A stretch of 64,000 nt of DNA from Ostrinia nubilalis (Eukaryota > Arthropoda > Insecta > Lepidoptera > Crambidae), in contig NW_026973566.1 in the NCBI RefSeq assembly GCF_963855985.1, forward strand, positions 1,240,001 through 1,304,000, read 5' to 3'. The position numbers and the translations under genes are program-made. Shown here piece by piece: positions 22,800 through 33,664 of the stretch. Every line of letters begins with the position of its first letter. Position 1 is the stretch's first letter. The notes below the pieces were generated by a model. That model did no database searches and was not told where the DNA came from. It worked only from the letters and a program-made list of their open reading frames with translations.

Positions 22800-22856
22800 C
22801 TTGACACCTGGCGAGCTTAAGGCCGTGGGTTCGATTCCCGCCTTAGGCGGTTCTAT
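22800..22856 (+). repeat. tRNA-like B-box fragment
   Basis: GTGGGTTCGATTCCCGCC matches the pol III B box of tRNA-derived SINEs. An A-box-like TGGCGAGCTTAAGG lies too close upstream (about 20 nt) for a tRNA. Probably a degraded SINE head. Confidence 0.3.
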
Positions 22857-24591
22857 ATTTTCAAGTGATATTTTATAATGCGAATAGCTTTCCGCCGAGG
22901 GTTCTTCCGCGTGGAATTTTGTTTGTCACAGTTGTTTGTTTTGTATGTTATGTATGTAAATTAAACAGGGGGCCAAGTACCGGGTGTTTAAGAGCCTTTT
23001 TAATTCACAACGGCAAAGGTGAAATCGTTTTTGGTAATTTGTCGCCTAGTCCAATAACACTTAAAGCAAATATTTTAATAGCTACTTCAATGCTTTTTGG
23101 AGCATGTCCAATATGTCATGTAAATCGAATTGTAAAAGACCCCTCAGCTATGGATACTCTCGATACAGCTTATATTATGACTAAGCCCGGACTTAGTTCC
23201 GACATGTTCTGGTTAGTTAGATAAGCTTTATACTCTTTTGTGAAATTATCGCGATTGTATTGCTATAAATCTGACTGAGATAGGACGTACACGTGCAGTC
23301 TTTGATGTCAGGATGAAAAATAATGTGCAAATACCACCATTACCACTTATCTCATTACAAAAGGGAAAAGGGTTCAGAAAACCATAGATGACTAACTTGA
23401 TCCAATGCTATGATTATCAATATTATTCAGGACTCTAAATCATATTTAAGTCAGATCTTGATGATAAAGAGAAAAGTCTTCAAAGTTCTGTAGCAGTCAC
23501 TTACTTTAGTCGACCCACAGACAGGCGACCCCTGAGGAAAGACATCTTCAATGAAAGACAACTTCTATGAGTTAGAGACACTAGCTGTGGTGTGTGTGCT
23601 AAAAAAAAAGGTATATCTTTTAGGACTTAAAAGTTTCTACTGGTTATGCTGCCTTAAGAACCACGTTAAAAAAAAAAAGAAGAAATTTAGTTCCGCGAAT
23701 AGTCCAAATACCAAAATTTAGTCATAGAATCTGACGACAACCCATCCAAACATCGTAATCTCTTCAAATAGCAGATACAGTAAGGTTGATATCAAATTAT
23801 TTTTAGTGGTCCCACGTACAGCTAGATGGCAAATATGTTGCGCTTATCGTGATGAAATCGAGCATCACAGACATTCAGAAACACATAATATAAGGACACT
23901 GTAATTGTACCTATTGGTTTCAAACACTTGGAAAATTTGTAAAGAAGAAAATTATGTTAAGGCCTTAGAAATACATAATTCTGACGAAAGTACCTTTAGT
24001 GTTAATCATAAATCGTGACCATAATTCATTATTTGCCAGATTACGGTTACAAATGGATATAATTGGATATAATATTAACGTTTTGACATGTTCTTATAAA
24101 CTTAATAACTTTCACATGGCAGTCATGACAAGATACACTGTAATTAAATTGATTATGTACTAACATCTAATGGACGTGTATTTATGTGAAATAAAAATTT
24201 GGATTTAAAAAGAGTAGTTTCCAATATATTCGATATGGTAGTTTTGAGAAAATTATAAAGTAAAACGATTAATATCTGAATTTCATGCAAATATCCGTTA
24301 TTGGTTATAAAATAAGTCATTACGAATAATATAGATTAGGTGAAAATGTATAGTGTGTATAAGTGCCTACAAGATTTTTCTCCCTTTCTTAACATTTGTT
24401 ACTGGTTTAATATGAAGAATATAGTTTCTAAAATGCATTATTAATGTTAAAACACTTGTTAACAAGTTGTCATAGAATTGTTTATCATTCTACTATATAT
24501 GCTTCATATTGTAATATTGTTTGAAAAGTAATATTAATGATTTTAGAATAAATCCTTATTAGATGTGAATGCCGGGAGGCATCACGGTGTC

Positions 24592-24602
24592 GGATGGCCG
24601 AA
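24592..24602 (+). other. PPT-position signature GGATGGCCGAA
   Basis: Directly precedes the 3' LTR. The intact minus-strand element has GGATGGCCGAC in the same place. Not a pure purine tract, but position and conservation suggest the plus-strand primer region. Confidence 0.5.
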
Positions 24603-25131
24603 TGTAATGATTTTAGAATTCATATTGTATTTTATACGATTATTGGTTACTTTTAAATAGTTATTGCAACAATTTTAGTATTTGTATTGTATTTTAGAAG
24701 AACCCAAAAACCCATTATTAAATTAAAATACTTTATTTGATTACTTCCTAGGCATTTTGCAGACATTAGAATGATTTTAGAATTTATTTTGTATTAAATC
24801 CAATTATTTCATATTTATTATTTAATTTAATTATTTTAGATTTTTATTGTATACATTTTAGTATTTTAAAAATTAAGAAAACAGCTAATTATGAAATAAG
24901 TATTGCATTTGACTAGTTCCGGAGCATGCCGTCGATAAGTCGTTTTGAACCGGTTGACTTTCACTGATGGAAGGGGAAGTTACCTTATCGCTGGCATGCC
25001 GCTGGACAGTCAGTTCGATTTGAGCGTTCAAAGCAAGAGGTACTATTAAGATGACGTCATAATGTCGGAATTGTGTAAATCAGTGGTGCTGAAATACAAG
25101 TTAGAACAACATACAAGAGTGTTTCATTTCA
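24603..25131 (+). repeat. 3' LTR (529 bp)
   Basis: Identical by eye to the 5' LTR, including TGACGTCA at 25052-25059. Followed by target duplication ATTG. Confidence 0.9.
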
Positions 25132-25135
25132 ATTG

Positions 25136-25573
25136 TATTTTTTTTAATCATAAAAATAAAAAATGTTTCACACTAATAATATTTTGTAATATTACTTGGT
25201 TGGGTGTACAGAATGCGTAGTTTCAGTCTTCGTGATAGGTTTTTTTACACCCTGTATGTAAAGTAAATACTTTTTACTTTAAGGTCTATGGTTTGTCTAT
25301 GACTTTGACGTCTACCAAAATATGAATGTCATAGTGAAAAGTCATTGTGGAAAATATAAAGATATTTTAAGAGATAATAATAAACTTTAAATGTCGTTTC
25401 TTTTATTTTACAGGTTTGTGTTATAGCCAATGAATGAGGAATTTAGTTTATTTCAATGAGAAATATATTAATATTGAATAAATCTTTTATTTTACAGAGC
25501 AACACATGCGTTTATTTTATCTCTGAGAAAGAGTACATTATAAAACGACATTTTTGTTTATGAAGAATTGAAG
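25136..25573. other. AT-rich flank, no gene recognised
   Basis: Contains two acceptor-like TTTTATTTTACAG sites (near 25414 and 25498) but no exon that I can support. Confidence 0.35.
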
Positions 25574-25662
25574 ATGGAAAAACTTTGTTTCAAATTCATC
25601 TTACTTCCGGGGAGTGACGGAAAATCGAATATCCTTTGTATAACTTCAATAACTACGAGTGA

Positions 25663-25703
25663 AGATAAAGTTTATGCTATACGGTATAGCATAAACTTTA
25701 TCT
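25663..25703. repeat. Perfect 41-nt hairpin beside a foldback insertion
   Basis: Twenty bases starting AGATAAAGTTTATGC pair perfectly with the twenty before 25703, with one loop base. It ends 4 bp before the foldback element. Confidence 0.8.
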
Positions 25704-25707
25704 TATA

Positions 25708-26754
25708 CAGTGTGTCCGGGCATGTAGTGATCAAACTTTAAGGGCGTAATCTATGGACAATTTTATCGATGAAAATACTTCAAATTTGGGGCCTGACCCA
25801 TTTCTCGAAAAATTACATCGATTTAAGTTTTTAATTTTTAGTTTACACCTCTTCTTTAAAAAACAAGTGAAAGCGTGGGTAGCTTAACATTAATATGCAA
25901 ATATTTTGTATCATGCGATAGCCAATAAAATTATCTATTAGTAGAAGAAGAAAGCAGACACAAGTTTCATACATTTTATGGGAGTAAGAATGGATTTAAT
26001 TAGAAAAATACATTACTTTTTTCACTTCTTTTTCAGTTATTTTCCAACACAAGAAAAACCAGGTCGTCAAGGTATGTTTTATTTGCATTGTATTATTAGT
26101 ATTTAAGCTATTCTACAAAACGAATGTAAATTTATTAGTCTACGTCTATTAATTTCGACATAATTGTTGAACAAAGAAACCCCTTCCCAGCGGTTTCCAT
26201 AGCGCACGCGACATTCGAAAATGCACTGCCTGAAAGAATCACACAACCTATTCCGATTACTATGGAAACCGCTGGGAAGGGGTATCTTTGTTTAACAATT
26301 ACGTCGAAACTAATAGACGTAGACTAATAAATTTACATTCGTTTTGTAGAATAGCTTAAATACTAATAATACAATGCAAATAAAACATACCTTGACGACC
26401 TGGTTTTTCTTGTGTTGGAAAATAACTGAAAAAGAAGTGAAAAAAGTAATGTATTTTTCTAATTAAATCCATTCTTACTCCCATAAAATGTATGAAACTT
26501 GTGTCTGCTTTCTTCTTCTACTAATAGATAATTTTATTGGCTATCGCATGATACAAAATATTTGCATATTAATGTTAAGCTACCCACGCTTTCACTTGTT
26601 TTTTAAAGAAGAGGTGTAAACTAAAAATTAAAAACTTAAATCGATGTAATTTTTCGAGAAATGGGTCAGGCCCCAAATTTGAAGTATTTTCATCGATAAA
26701 ATTGTCCATAGATTACGCCCTTAAAGTTTGATCACTACATGCCCGGACACACTG
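25708..26754. mobile_element. Foldback element, full copy 2
   Basis: 1047 bp, same termini, arms and loop orientation as 13936-14981, flanked by TA (25706-25707, 26755-26756). Very similar to copy 1, which points to recent spread. It interrupts the gag-like frame. Confidence 0.88.
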
Positions 26755-27394
26755 TATAGCCTATACCAGAAGAGCTCCAGTCTGTTGTTCATCACAGAGA
26801 ATTAATAAAAACAGCAGCCTTTATCAAGGTGAAAAACAGCTTAAAGAAAAGATATCAGGTACGAAACGTTTGGATAACAATCACAGGAGAACCTACCTAT
26901 ACCTACTTAGATTAGGACAGTAATTTACAATTTGAAGATCAATACTTAGAGGAAATACAACATGAACAAACTGTAACTGTACAAAGTAGAGAAACGCTCC
27001 TGGCGTTAGAGAAATTATTTGAAAAACTAATTCAAAATACACAAGAGTCTAAACAACAAAACTTGAAACACACATTTTGCAGAGAAATTTGTGATTGAGA
27101 AATTTACAAGCAAAAATTCGAACGCGAATCAGTGGATTGATACTTTCGAAAAAGAATGCCTACGATTTGATGTTACTGAGGATGAGAAAAACATTGAATT
27201 ACTCAGACTGTTCATGGATAAAAGTTGTTTGGATTGGTACAGTTCCATGAGTATAAAATTGACCATGAACTCAGGATGATCAATATGGAGAAGCAAATTC
27301 TGTGCGTCTTTTACAAACAAAGGATGGAACCAGATTGCCTACGCTTTGTTATTGTTATTCAAATATAAAGATGGATTGTTGGTGGATTATGCCA

Positions 27395-27920
27395 TAAGGA
27401 AAGAGATATTGCATTCACATTTTATCATATATTATTGGCTGTCCGAACAAGAAAATTATTACAAATCATACATATCCAAACACAAAATAATAATGAGTTT
27501 AGATGCAACGGGCAGCATTTTGAAAGAATTTGGGCCACTAAATAATATGAAAATCACTAAGCATTTATTTTTATATGCGTGTGTAATTGAAACTTTTCAA
27601 GGCAAAAGTAGTCTGCCTGTCTTGCAAATGATATCAGAGAGCCAGACGATGGAAACCATTACAAAATGGCTCTCTACAATACATGGCTTACCAAGAGAAC
27701 ACCACCAAATGAGGTAATTTGTGCCGATTCGTCCGCGTTGATTGGAGCAGCCATTAAAGCATTCACTAAGTGTAAAACCAACAGGGAATACTTAGATGAA
27801 TTGTTTCAACTACTAACTAAAAATGACAGTACATCGTCTCAATGTTATACATATAAGGATAGACACCAATTACTTCATCAAAATCTTATTAAATTACTTG
27901 ACCGTCACTGGAAGCTTTAA
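27395..27920 (+). pseudogene. MULE-like DDE transposase fragment
   Basis: Two overlapping frames (ending 27717 and 27920) encode one degraded protein with a frame change near 27690. The core has IIMSLDATGS (first catalytic Asp), a HLFLYACVIE strand, SLPVLQMISESQTMETITKW, then PPNEVICADSSALIGAAIKA with the second Asp, an arrangement typical of Mutator-like (MULE) transposases. The third acidic residue and the termini are not present. Directly fused to the gag-like remnant upstream, so probably an insertion or rearrangement scar. Family assignment is from motif memory. Confidence 0.5.
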
Positions 27921-28402
27921 ATTGAGATAGCATTTCCGTTTCCTGTCGAATTTCTATGAATTTCCGTAGTCAATATCCGGTCCAGTGGCGACACCTGGTG
28001 GATGGGCGCTCACTTTTTGTTATCTTTGGTTGAGCGCGCCATAATTTCCTCATTTGGCGTTTTGATTCCCGTCGAAGCAACTTGTGCTTAAAACAACAAT
28101 CAGTCCCCGCAGTCGTTGTGAAAATTATATCGAAAAAGTGATAAAAATGATAAAAGTGCACAAACAGCAACACTTACAAGTAAGTGAAAAATCTTTATTT
28201 CTACATTTTTAACGGTTTTTGCCGTTCGTGAAATTAATGAGGTTTGATCTATTTATACAGTACCTACATACTGTGAAATAAACGATCAACTTTTAATTAC
28301 ATGCTTCCGTAGTTTTGATAATTTTTATTTTTGTGGGTAGATGTAAACAGATGTGAAAAATTTTAAGCAAATATAGTAATACAAAATTATTTGTGTAGAG
28401 TG

Positions 28403-29236
28403 ATGGATCATACTACTGTGCCGTCTACCGAGCCACAAGCTGTGGCTGGAACAAGTGGCGAAGCTCGTAAGCGGGTTCGGAGCAGCCGCAACCGGAGCAG
28501 CTCGTCAAGCAGCGACAGCAGTGACAGCTCCTCCAGCTCGTCCTCCGTGGGCAGCAAACGCAAGCGGCATCGCCGACACAAGAAAAGTAAGCGCACTCGG
28601 CATTCCAGCCGCACAATTGATAAATTAGTTCAGGAAATTAGTGAACTTCGTAAACATGTTTTTGATTCAAATGTCGATGCCCGCTGTCATAATGATCAGC
28701 ACGACAATATATCGATTATTTCTGGAGTTAGTAATGAACTTTATGAACAAAATTATACTGAAAATCAGACTCCTATTCAGGATATTCCAAATTTAGATTT
28801 TACTTTTGAAATCGAAACCAAGTTAAAGGAGCCTTCAGTTCCAAAGACATCTGATGACTTTTTAAAAATGTTAAACGATGTTCAACGCTTTGGTAGTCCT
28901 AATTGGTCAGATGTAAGGTATGCTGACACTCAGAAATTAAATAATCATAGCCCGGGCTTTGTAGACCTGGAGGCGAATGATGAGATAAAATCATATGATA
29001 ATTTACGATATCTTGCTAATGCTGACAATTCCTATGCAGCAATCACATATTGCATTCTAAAACAAAAACAATCATTACAGGAGGGCATTCGTAACCTTCT
29101 TTTTTGGGCTAAAAATACTGAAGTTAATTGTAACAACTTGAGTGATAAAGTAGAAGAACTATTCCTTAAGGGCGAATTTCACAAAACTTCATCAGATCTT
29201 TTGCAATTAATTGGTCTGTGGACAACACAGAGCTGA
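28403..29236 (+). pseudogene. DIRS gag-like protein
   Basis: From ATG 28403, just after a TTTGTGTAG acceptor. The N-terminus has an Arg/Ser region (SSRNRSSSSSSDSSDSSSSS) and a Lys/Arg cluster (KRKRHRRHKKSKRTRHSS), likely nuclear-localising or RNA-binding. A folded part follows with NWSDVRYADTQKL and NLRYLANADNSYAAITYCI. The frame is lost at about 29211; the expected continuation (RRERITKQVRDPF, then DKAGGVRKVFWRPK) lies in the next frame to 29519. It is therefore frameshifted. Confidence 0.75.
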
Positions 29237-29898
29237 AAGTATCGAGATGCGTCGTGAACGCATTACAAAACAAGTTCGCGATCCGTTTGTAAAAGCTTCA
29301 TTAAATAGAATACCGCCATCACAAACCCACATATTTGATTGTGAGCCTTTCACGGCGTGTCTCGATAAAGCTGGTGGGGTCCGTAAAGTTTTTTGGCGAC
29401 CTAAAGCTGAAGGGTCTGTACAATCAAGATCTTATCAAAATAACAGTAGTCGCCCCTCGCGGGGGCAAGGCACGAAGTTCAACAGTTCCATCGCGTGGAA
29501 CTCAATGCGTGTATCATGATATGCCTTCTCACGGCTTACCCTCAAACATGAACACTTGCAATAACCCACCCTCGCGGGGTGGCTATCAACATTTAAGTAC
29601 CTGTAGAGGTCACACATCTAATGTACCATGTGAACATTACAATGTTACTAACAAAAATACGTTTCACAACCGAGGCTCGCGGCCCTATCGTGGAAATTAT
29701 CGAGGAGGACGCTCGAATAATGCCACATCAAGAGGAAATCAAAAGAAATATAAACAATGACTTGAACCAATTCCGAGCAGGTCAGTTAGTCAAATACCAG
29801 TTACATTGGATAAAAATGGGAGCACCAAAAATAATTCTGAAATTAATTCAAGGGTATCACATACCATTCCTTCAAAAGCCTAGCTTGTTTATCCAAGT
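29237..29898 (+). pseudogene. DIRS gag C-terminal tail and gag-pol junction, degraded
   Basis: Fragments in three frames: the gag continuation (to 29519), an Arg/Gly-rich tail (RGNYRGGRSN, frame ending 29760) and GQLVKYQLHWIKMGAPKIIL then IPFLQKPSLF leading into RT (frame ending 29902). The last block precedes RT in DIRS elements. Multiple indels separate them. Confidence 0.6.
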
Positions 29899-32196
29899 AT
29901 GACGAAAAGTCCATTCGAAACACCTGTGTCAGTAGAAATGTCGGACATCATAAACAAAATTAAAACACAGGGCATTTTAAAAGTAGTGCATCGCACACCA
30001 AGTTTTGTTTCTCCTCTCTTCCTTGTACCGAAACCAGACGGATCTGCTCGGCCAATTTTCAATCTCAAAGCTCTAAATCAATATGTGATAACCGAACCAT
30101 TCCGGTTGGTAAACATGTACCGCATTCCAAATCTTCTTCAGCCAAGGGACTGGATGTGCAAAGTCGATTTATCTCAAGCTTACTTCCATCTGAAAATAGC
30201 CAAAGCTCACAGGCGGTTCCTACGCATCATATACAACTAAGAATTGTTAGAAATGACGTGTCTCCCATTCGGCTTAAGCACAGCTCCCGAAACCTTTTCC
30301 ATTTTGACCAATTGGATTGCCCAAGTACTAAGAGACCGCTGGAATATAAGAATTGTAGTTTATTTAGACGACTTTCTAATAGTACATCAAAATGCAAATA
30401 CATTACGCACTCATGTAAAACTTGTGGTACAAACGTTACAAAATCTGGGATGGCAAGTAAACTTCGAGAAATCTGTACTTTGTCCCCAACAGAATATAAC
30501 TTATCTAGGAATTGTGTGGCAAACCTGGGACAATCTAAACTCCTTGCCAGAGACAAAGACCACCAACATAATCAAAAAATCGAATCAGATTCTCTCTCAA
30601 AGAGAGGTGTCTCTAAAAGAACTACTAAGCCTAATAGGATTACTAAATTTTGCAAGCTTTGTAATTCCAAGGGGTCGACTCCACTATCGTCAACTTCTAA
30701 TGTTCATGAACTCATTACCAGATCTTCCATTGATCAAGTATCAACTACCAGAAAGTACCTTACACGAGTTAACCTGGTGGATTCAGAATTGTTACTTGTC
30801 AACACCGCTGCATTACCCTCCACCAACGACGTTTTTGGCCACAGATTCATCGAATCTAGCTTGGGGAGCACAGATAAACAATGTGGCTCTGTCAGGAAAT
30901 TGGTCTCAAGAGGAACTAATACTCCATTCCAATCAAAAAGAGATGCTGGCCATATTATATGCACTTCAGAGTCAAATTCATTCACTAAGTTGCACGTCGA
31001 TCCTCATTCAATGCGACAACAGAACAGCAGTAGCCCATCTACGGAGGGAAGGCGGGACGAAATCAGTGGCACTATTAGAAATAACGTACAAAATTTTGAA
31101 TTTATTAGACAAACACCAAGTACACTTCGATATACATCTTATCCCAGGCAAGCACAACAGCCATGCAGACCATCTGTCACGTCACCGACAACCACCGGAG
31201 TGGCATCTTCTCCCAGGTTGCTTGGAAAGAGTGTTTTCCAAATGGGGGATTCCAATGATAGACCCTGTTCGCGTCAGCCACGGCTCATGTAGTCCACAAT
31301 TGTGTGTCCCGAGACCTGAAAGACCCTCAAGCCCTGTTTCACGACGCCTTCAGCAATCTATGGCACTACCCTCTGGCTTGGGTATTTCCACCTCCATTCC
31401 TGATCCCCAAAGTCCTGATGCACTTGAATCAGTCGACAGGAATATTTCTAATGGTAGTTCCACGGTGGGAGAAGGTTTTCTGGCGCGCAGACCTGAAAAC
31501 CAGAGCACTTGCACCACCACTAACCCTGAAACACCTGCAGAAATATCTAGTGGACACGACAACGGGTCTCCCACCACCACAAGTCAAGAACATCGTCCTC
31601 GAAGTTTGGAAATGTGGTGGTGGAGCGAGGCCACAAAAACATGGAACAACGACCAATTATTATTACTAAGAAATTCGTGGCGCAAATCTACTTTAAAAAC
31701 CTACGAAGTGGCTTGGAAACGTTGGCTTAATTGGTCCAAAAACAAAAAGATTGACCCGAAAAATCCCACAGGTTCTCAGTTGGCGCAATTTTTGTCAGAT
31801 TTATATTTGGTTTATAATTTATCTTATAATACTATTCTTTTGCATAAATCTGTAGTTTCTACATTATGTGATGCTGAAAAGTCGAGTCATTTAAGCTCAC
31901 ATGTTCTTGTGAAACATATATTAAAGTCTATTGCTCTTGTCAAACCAAAATGTGCTAAACCACCAATTTGGAATGTCGATGAATTAATCAATTTCTTAAA
32001 AATCTATAATTTGAATGAAAATAATACTTTCCAAATATCACGTCATGCCGCAATATTACTACTGCTTTGCTCAGGTTGTCGCATACACGATTTGACTTTA
32101 CTTCAAATTGATCCTAACCATTGCATCAGATCTGACGAAAGTATCATCTTCTGGCCTCTATTCGGATCGAAAACCGACTGTACTAATTATTTATAG
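29899..32196 (+). pseudogene. DIRS reverse transcriptase, RNase H and tyrosine recombinase N-terminal part
   Basis: One frame with a single in-frame stop (TAA 30238-30240) inside RT. RT: LVPKPDGSARPIFNLKALN, KVDLSQAYFHLKI, LPFGLSTAPETFS and catalytic YLDD at 30361-30372. RNase H: LATDSSNLAWG, QKEMLAI and HLIPGKHNSHADHLSR. After a linker, the recombinase (about 31650-32196) has SWRKSTLKTYEVAWKRW and LLLLCSGCRIHDLTLL, where the Arg of CSGCR is the first catalytic Arg of the R-H-R-Y set. The frame ends by a shift near 32190. Together with the gag damage the copy is dead. Confidence 0.85.
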
Positions 32197-32446
32197 ACAA
32201 TCAGGTTGGAAACTTATTTCTAATAAAAATAATCGTAGGCTTGATCCAGTATTTTGGTTAAATAAGACTATAACTAATAATAATATATATTTGGCTGAAA
32301 CGAAGACTATAACATTGTTACACGAAAGACGTGATACTGCCAAAACATTCAATCTTTTTGTTACACTGAGAGGTCAGGCTAAACCCGCTTCGCGCACAAT
32401 AATAGCAGGCTGGGTAAAATCCCTGTACAAAGAAGAAGCGGGAATC
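32197..32446 (+). pseudogene. DIRS tyrosine recombinase, central part, truncated
   Basis: In frame 2 the recombinase continues (SNKNNRRLDPVFWLNKTI, FVTLRGQAKPASRTIIAGW, LYKEEAG) up to the fusion with minus-strand gypsy gag. The second Arg and the catalytic Tyr would lie beyond the break and are absent. Confidence 0.7.
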
Positions 32447-32919
32447 TCCTGGTAGATGACGTACGGCAATTTCTTGGGGGCAAAAGTGTGTCTGAGCCTC
32501 GCCTCAAAATCAGCCCATGTCCCGACCTGAGCTTTTACCCCTTGCCACCATGTCGCAGCGTCACCCGTTAAAAGTAAAGGCAAGCCGGTGAGAGCATCAT
32601 CATCCTGTATACGCTCTAACTTCTTGTATACATTAACGGCTGCCAAGAATGTCTCCACATCGGTGGACTTTCTGCTTCCTCCGTAGCGTGCTGAGCACTG
32701 AGCCAACGTGCTCATGCTACGGGATTCTCCCAACCTCATCAGCAATCGCTCGAATTGCGCCTCTGATAAATTCATGTCTCCGATCCTGAGTTTATGATGA
32801 TGATTAACTATAGTAACCCTAGCTCGCGGGACTGAGAGAGTAGGTTGTCTGTGTGGTTTTGGTCTTAAATTATAAGTGGTTCGTGCCTCAATGGGACCCG
32901 GTATGTTAAAGGGCCCCAC
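32447..32919 (-). pseudogene. gag: gypsy gag N-terminal fragment
   Basis: On the minus strand, from about 32919, Gag reads through MNLSEAQFERLLMRLG, ARYGGSRKSTDVETFLAAV, LTGDAATWWQGVKAQVGTW and RHTFAPKKLPYVIYQEI, the capsid core typical of insect gypsy elements. It then stops matching at 32446, where the opposite strand is DIRS. It sits directly downstream of a PBS and LTR end (32913-32934), so this is the start of an element whose remainder is missing. By family it could belong with the outer element at 36664-58785, whose own visible gag part is the C-terminal region. Confidence 0.75.
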
Positions 32920-32930
32920 GTTGGGCGCCA
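32913..32930 (-). other. Primer-binding site
   Basis: On the minus strand TGGCGCCCAACGTGGGGC follows the LTR end (TCTTACA) by three bases. A TGGCGCCCAACGTGGGG-type PBS is common in retroelements. Confidence 0.75.
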
Positions 32931-32933
32931 GAT

Positions 32934-33178
32934 TGTAAGAGGGGAACCTAACCTACAGAGAGAAATGACCAAAACCAATTTTATAGGGCTTTATCTCGTG
33001 TTTATTGCCAACAAACCTATGACTAAATTACACAATTAAAGCAGACAACCTCTCAAGTTACTATGCTAATATAAAAATAAGTAAAGTTAGGATCGGCATG
33101 TACGTATGAACAATACTTAATAATAAGCAACACTAATTGCATTGACTAATTAATCTTATGGCAAAGCGTGATTTTAGT
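32934..33178 (-). repeat. LTR, 3' part (R-U5) of outer-family gypsy
   Basis: On the minus strand it ends ...CCCCTCTTACA next to the PBS and contains a poly(A) signal (GGCAATAAACACG). At its other end (33092-33176) is one copy of the GGATCGG subrepeat that also fills 35327-36060. The outer end of that LTR at 36663 begins TGTAACACG, so TGTAA...TTACA are matching LTR ends. I read 36663-35313 plus 33178-32934 as one LTR of about 1.6 kb split by the segment 33179-35312. Confidence 0.6.
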
Positions 33179-33307
33179 CAGGCCTGGCTCACTCCGCGCG
33201 GTACATCCGATAATTACCTACAGCGAAGCGCCCCGCCGGCGGGTATTATATCAGTCGAGTGGCACGCGCGCGCCCGTCCACTGGCGTGCGTTGTAGTACC
33301 TAATTCT

Positions 33308-33429
33308 ATGATCGAAGTATTTAAAAATGGACATAAAGGGAAGAAATATTGTGCGGCGTTCGGGTGTTTAAATTCGAAAAGAAATCTACCGGATTTATCT
33401 TTTTTTTCGCTTCCCAAAGATGCTGAAAG
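33308..33429 (+). CDS. THAP zinc-finger first exon (partial)
   Basis: From ATG 33308: MIEVFKNGHKGKKYCAAFGC then LNSKRNLPDLSFFSLPKDAER, ending at a splice donor (AG|GTATGT, intron from 33430). This is the N-terminal half of a THAP domain: the CxxxxC pair, the basic loop and the F-x-x-P-K-D block that in THAP proteins is often interrupted by an intron just here. The remaining C-x2-H half is not found in the next 1.9 kb. THAP domains bind DNA in transcription regulators and P-type transposases. The upstream open frame (from 33158) crosses the element boundary and is not used. Confidence 0.6.
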
Positions 33430-33664
33430 GTATGTTGGCCATGTAGGTAATCAATAATTCTTAGGATAGTATAGGAACCTAACCTACCATGACTACTGCT
33501 CAGAATGCGTTTGTTAGATTAATTATATTATGTACATACCTGATTGATATTAATATTTCATGTGACCTATAATTAATATTAGTAACTACACTATTAATTA
33601 ACTTTCTATAACATCGCACACACCAAGTATCAAACAGCCGCCATATTAACTGTCAGATAAAATT

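Larger units (their letters stand above)
21964..24602 (+). pseudogene. Decayed gypsy pol remnants (linker and RNase H; RT missing)
   Basis: 22970-23100 encodes NGKGEIVFGNLSPSPITLKA, resembling the protease-RT linker of gypsy elements. 23430-23700 encodes fragments of RNase H in shifting frames: AVTYFSRPT, FYELETLAVVCVL, YLLGL and a RNLVPRI-like end. The intact element at 38160-44998 has the same order (AYFSKQTT, YDLETLAVVSAL, DMLPRVARWW). The RT between them is absent. The rest (21964-22800, 23700-24590) is AT-rich without a frame I can support. Confidence 0.5.
16633..25131 (+). mobile_element. Defective Ty3/gypsy-type LTR element with identical LTRs
   Basis: Two 529-bp direct repeats with TG...CA ends (16633-17161, 24603-25131) show no difference by eye and are flanked by the 4-bp target duplication ATTG (16629-16632, 25132-25135). 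The interior is 7.4 kb but has no long retroviral ORF. It contains a minisatellite, an Arg/Ser-rich gag-like remnant, half a foldback element, a LOA-type LINE, and decayed pro-linker and RNase H segments with RT absent. It must have been moved in trans or had its LTRs homogenised. PBS and PPT neighbourhoods match those of the intact element at 38160-44998. Confidence 0.85.
25574..27400 (+). pseudogene. Retroelement gag-like remnant split by a foldback element
   Basis: ATG 25574 opens MEKLCFKFILLPGSDGKSN and runs to the foldback insertion at 25708. Beyond it (from 26757) the protein resumes with IPEELQSVVHHRELIKTAAF and, after a frame change near 27085, IEKFTSKNSNANQWIDTFEK followed by MDKSCLDWYSSM (ORF 27091-27279), then a stop and a further piece to about 27400. 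The second part has the Gag-type block of a retroelement capsid region (hydrophobic helices with a conserved W-Y pair). Several stops and frameshifts show decay. I do not recognise a pol attached to it. Confidence 0.5.
27985..32446 (+). mobile_element. DIRS-type tyrosine-recombinase retrotransposon, broken
   Basis: Order: leader with an intron-like segment (donor GTAAGT at 28180, acceptor ending 28398), gag, RT-RNase H, tyrosine recombinase. There is no integrase and no LTR, as expected of DIRS elements. The right end is cut at 32446, where minus-strand gypsy gag begins, so the terminal repeats needed for the circular intermediate are lost. The left boundary is approximate; CpG-containing sequence from about 27975 looks like its leader. 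Confidence 0.8.

Noticed and set aside
33158..33307. N-terminal extension of the THAP ORF
   Set aside because: It crosses the boundary between LTR and inserted segment, so it is an accidental open frame.
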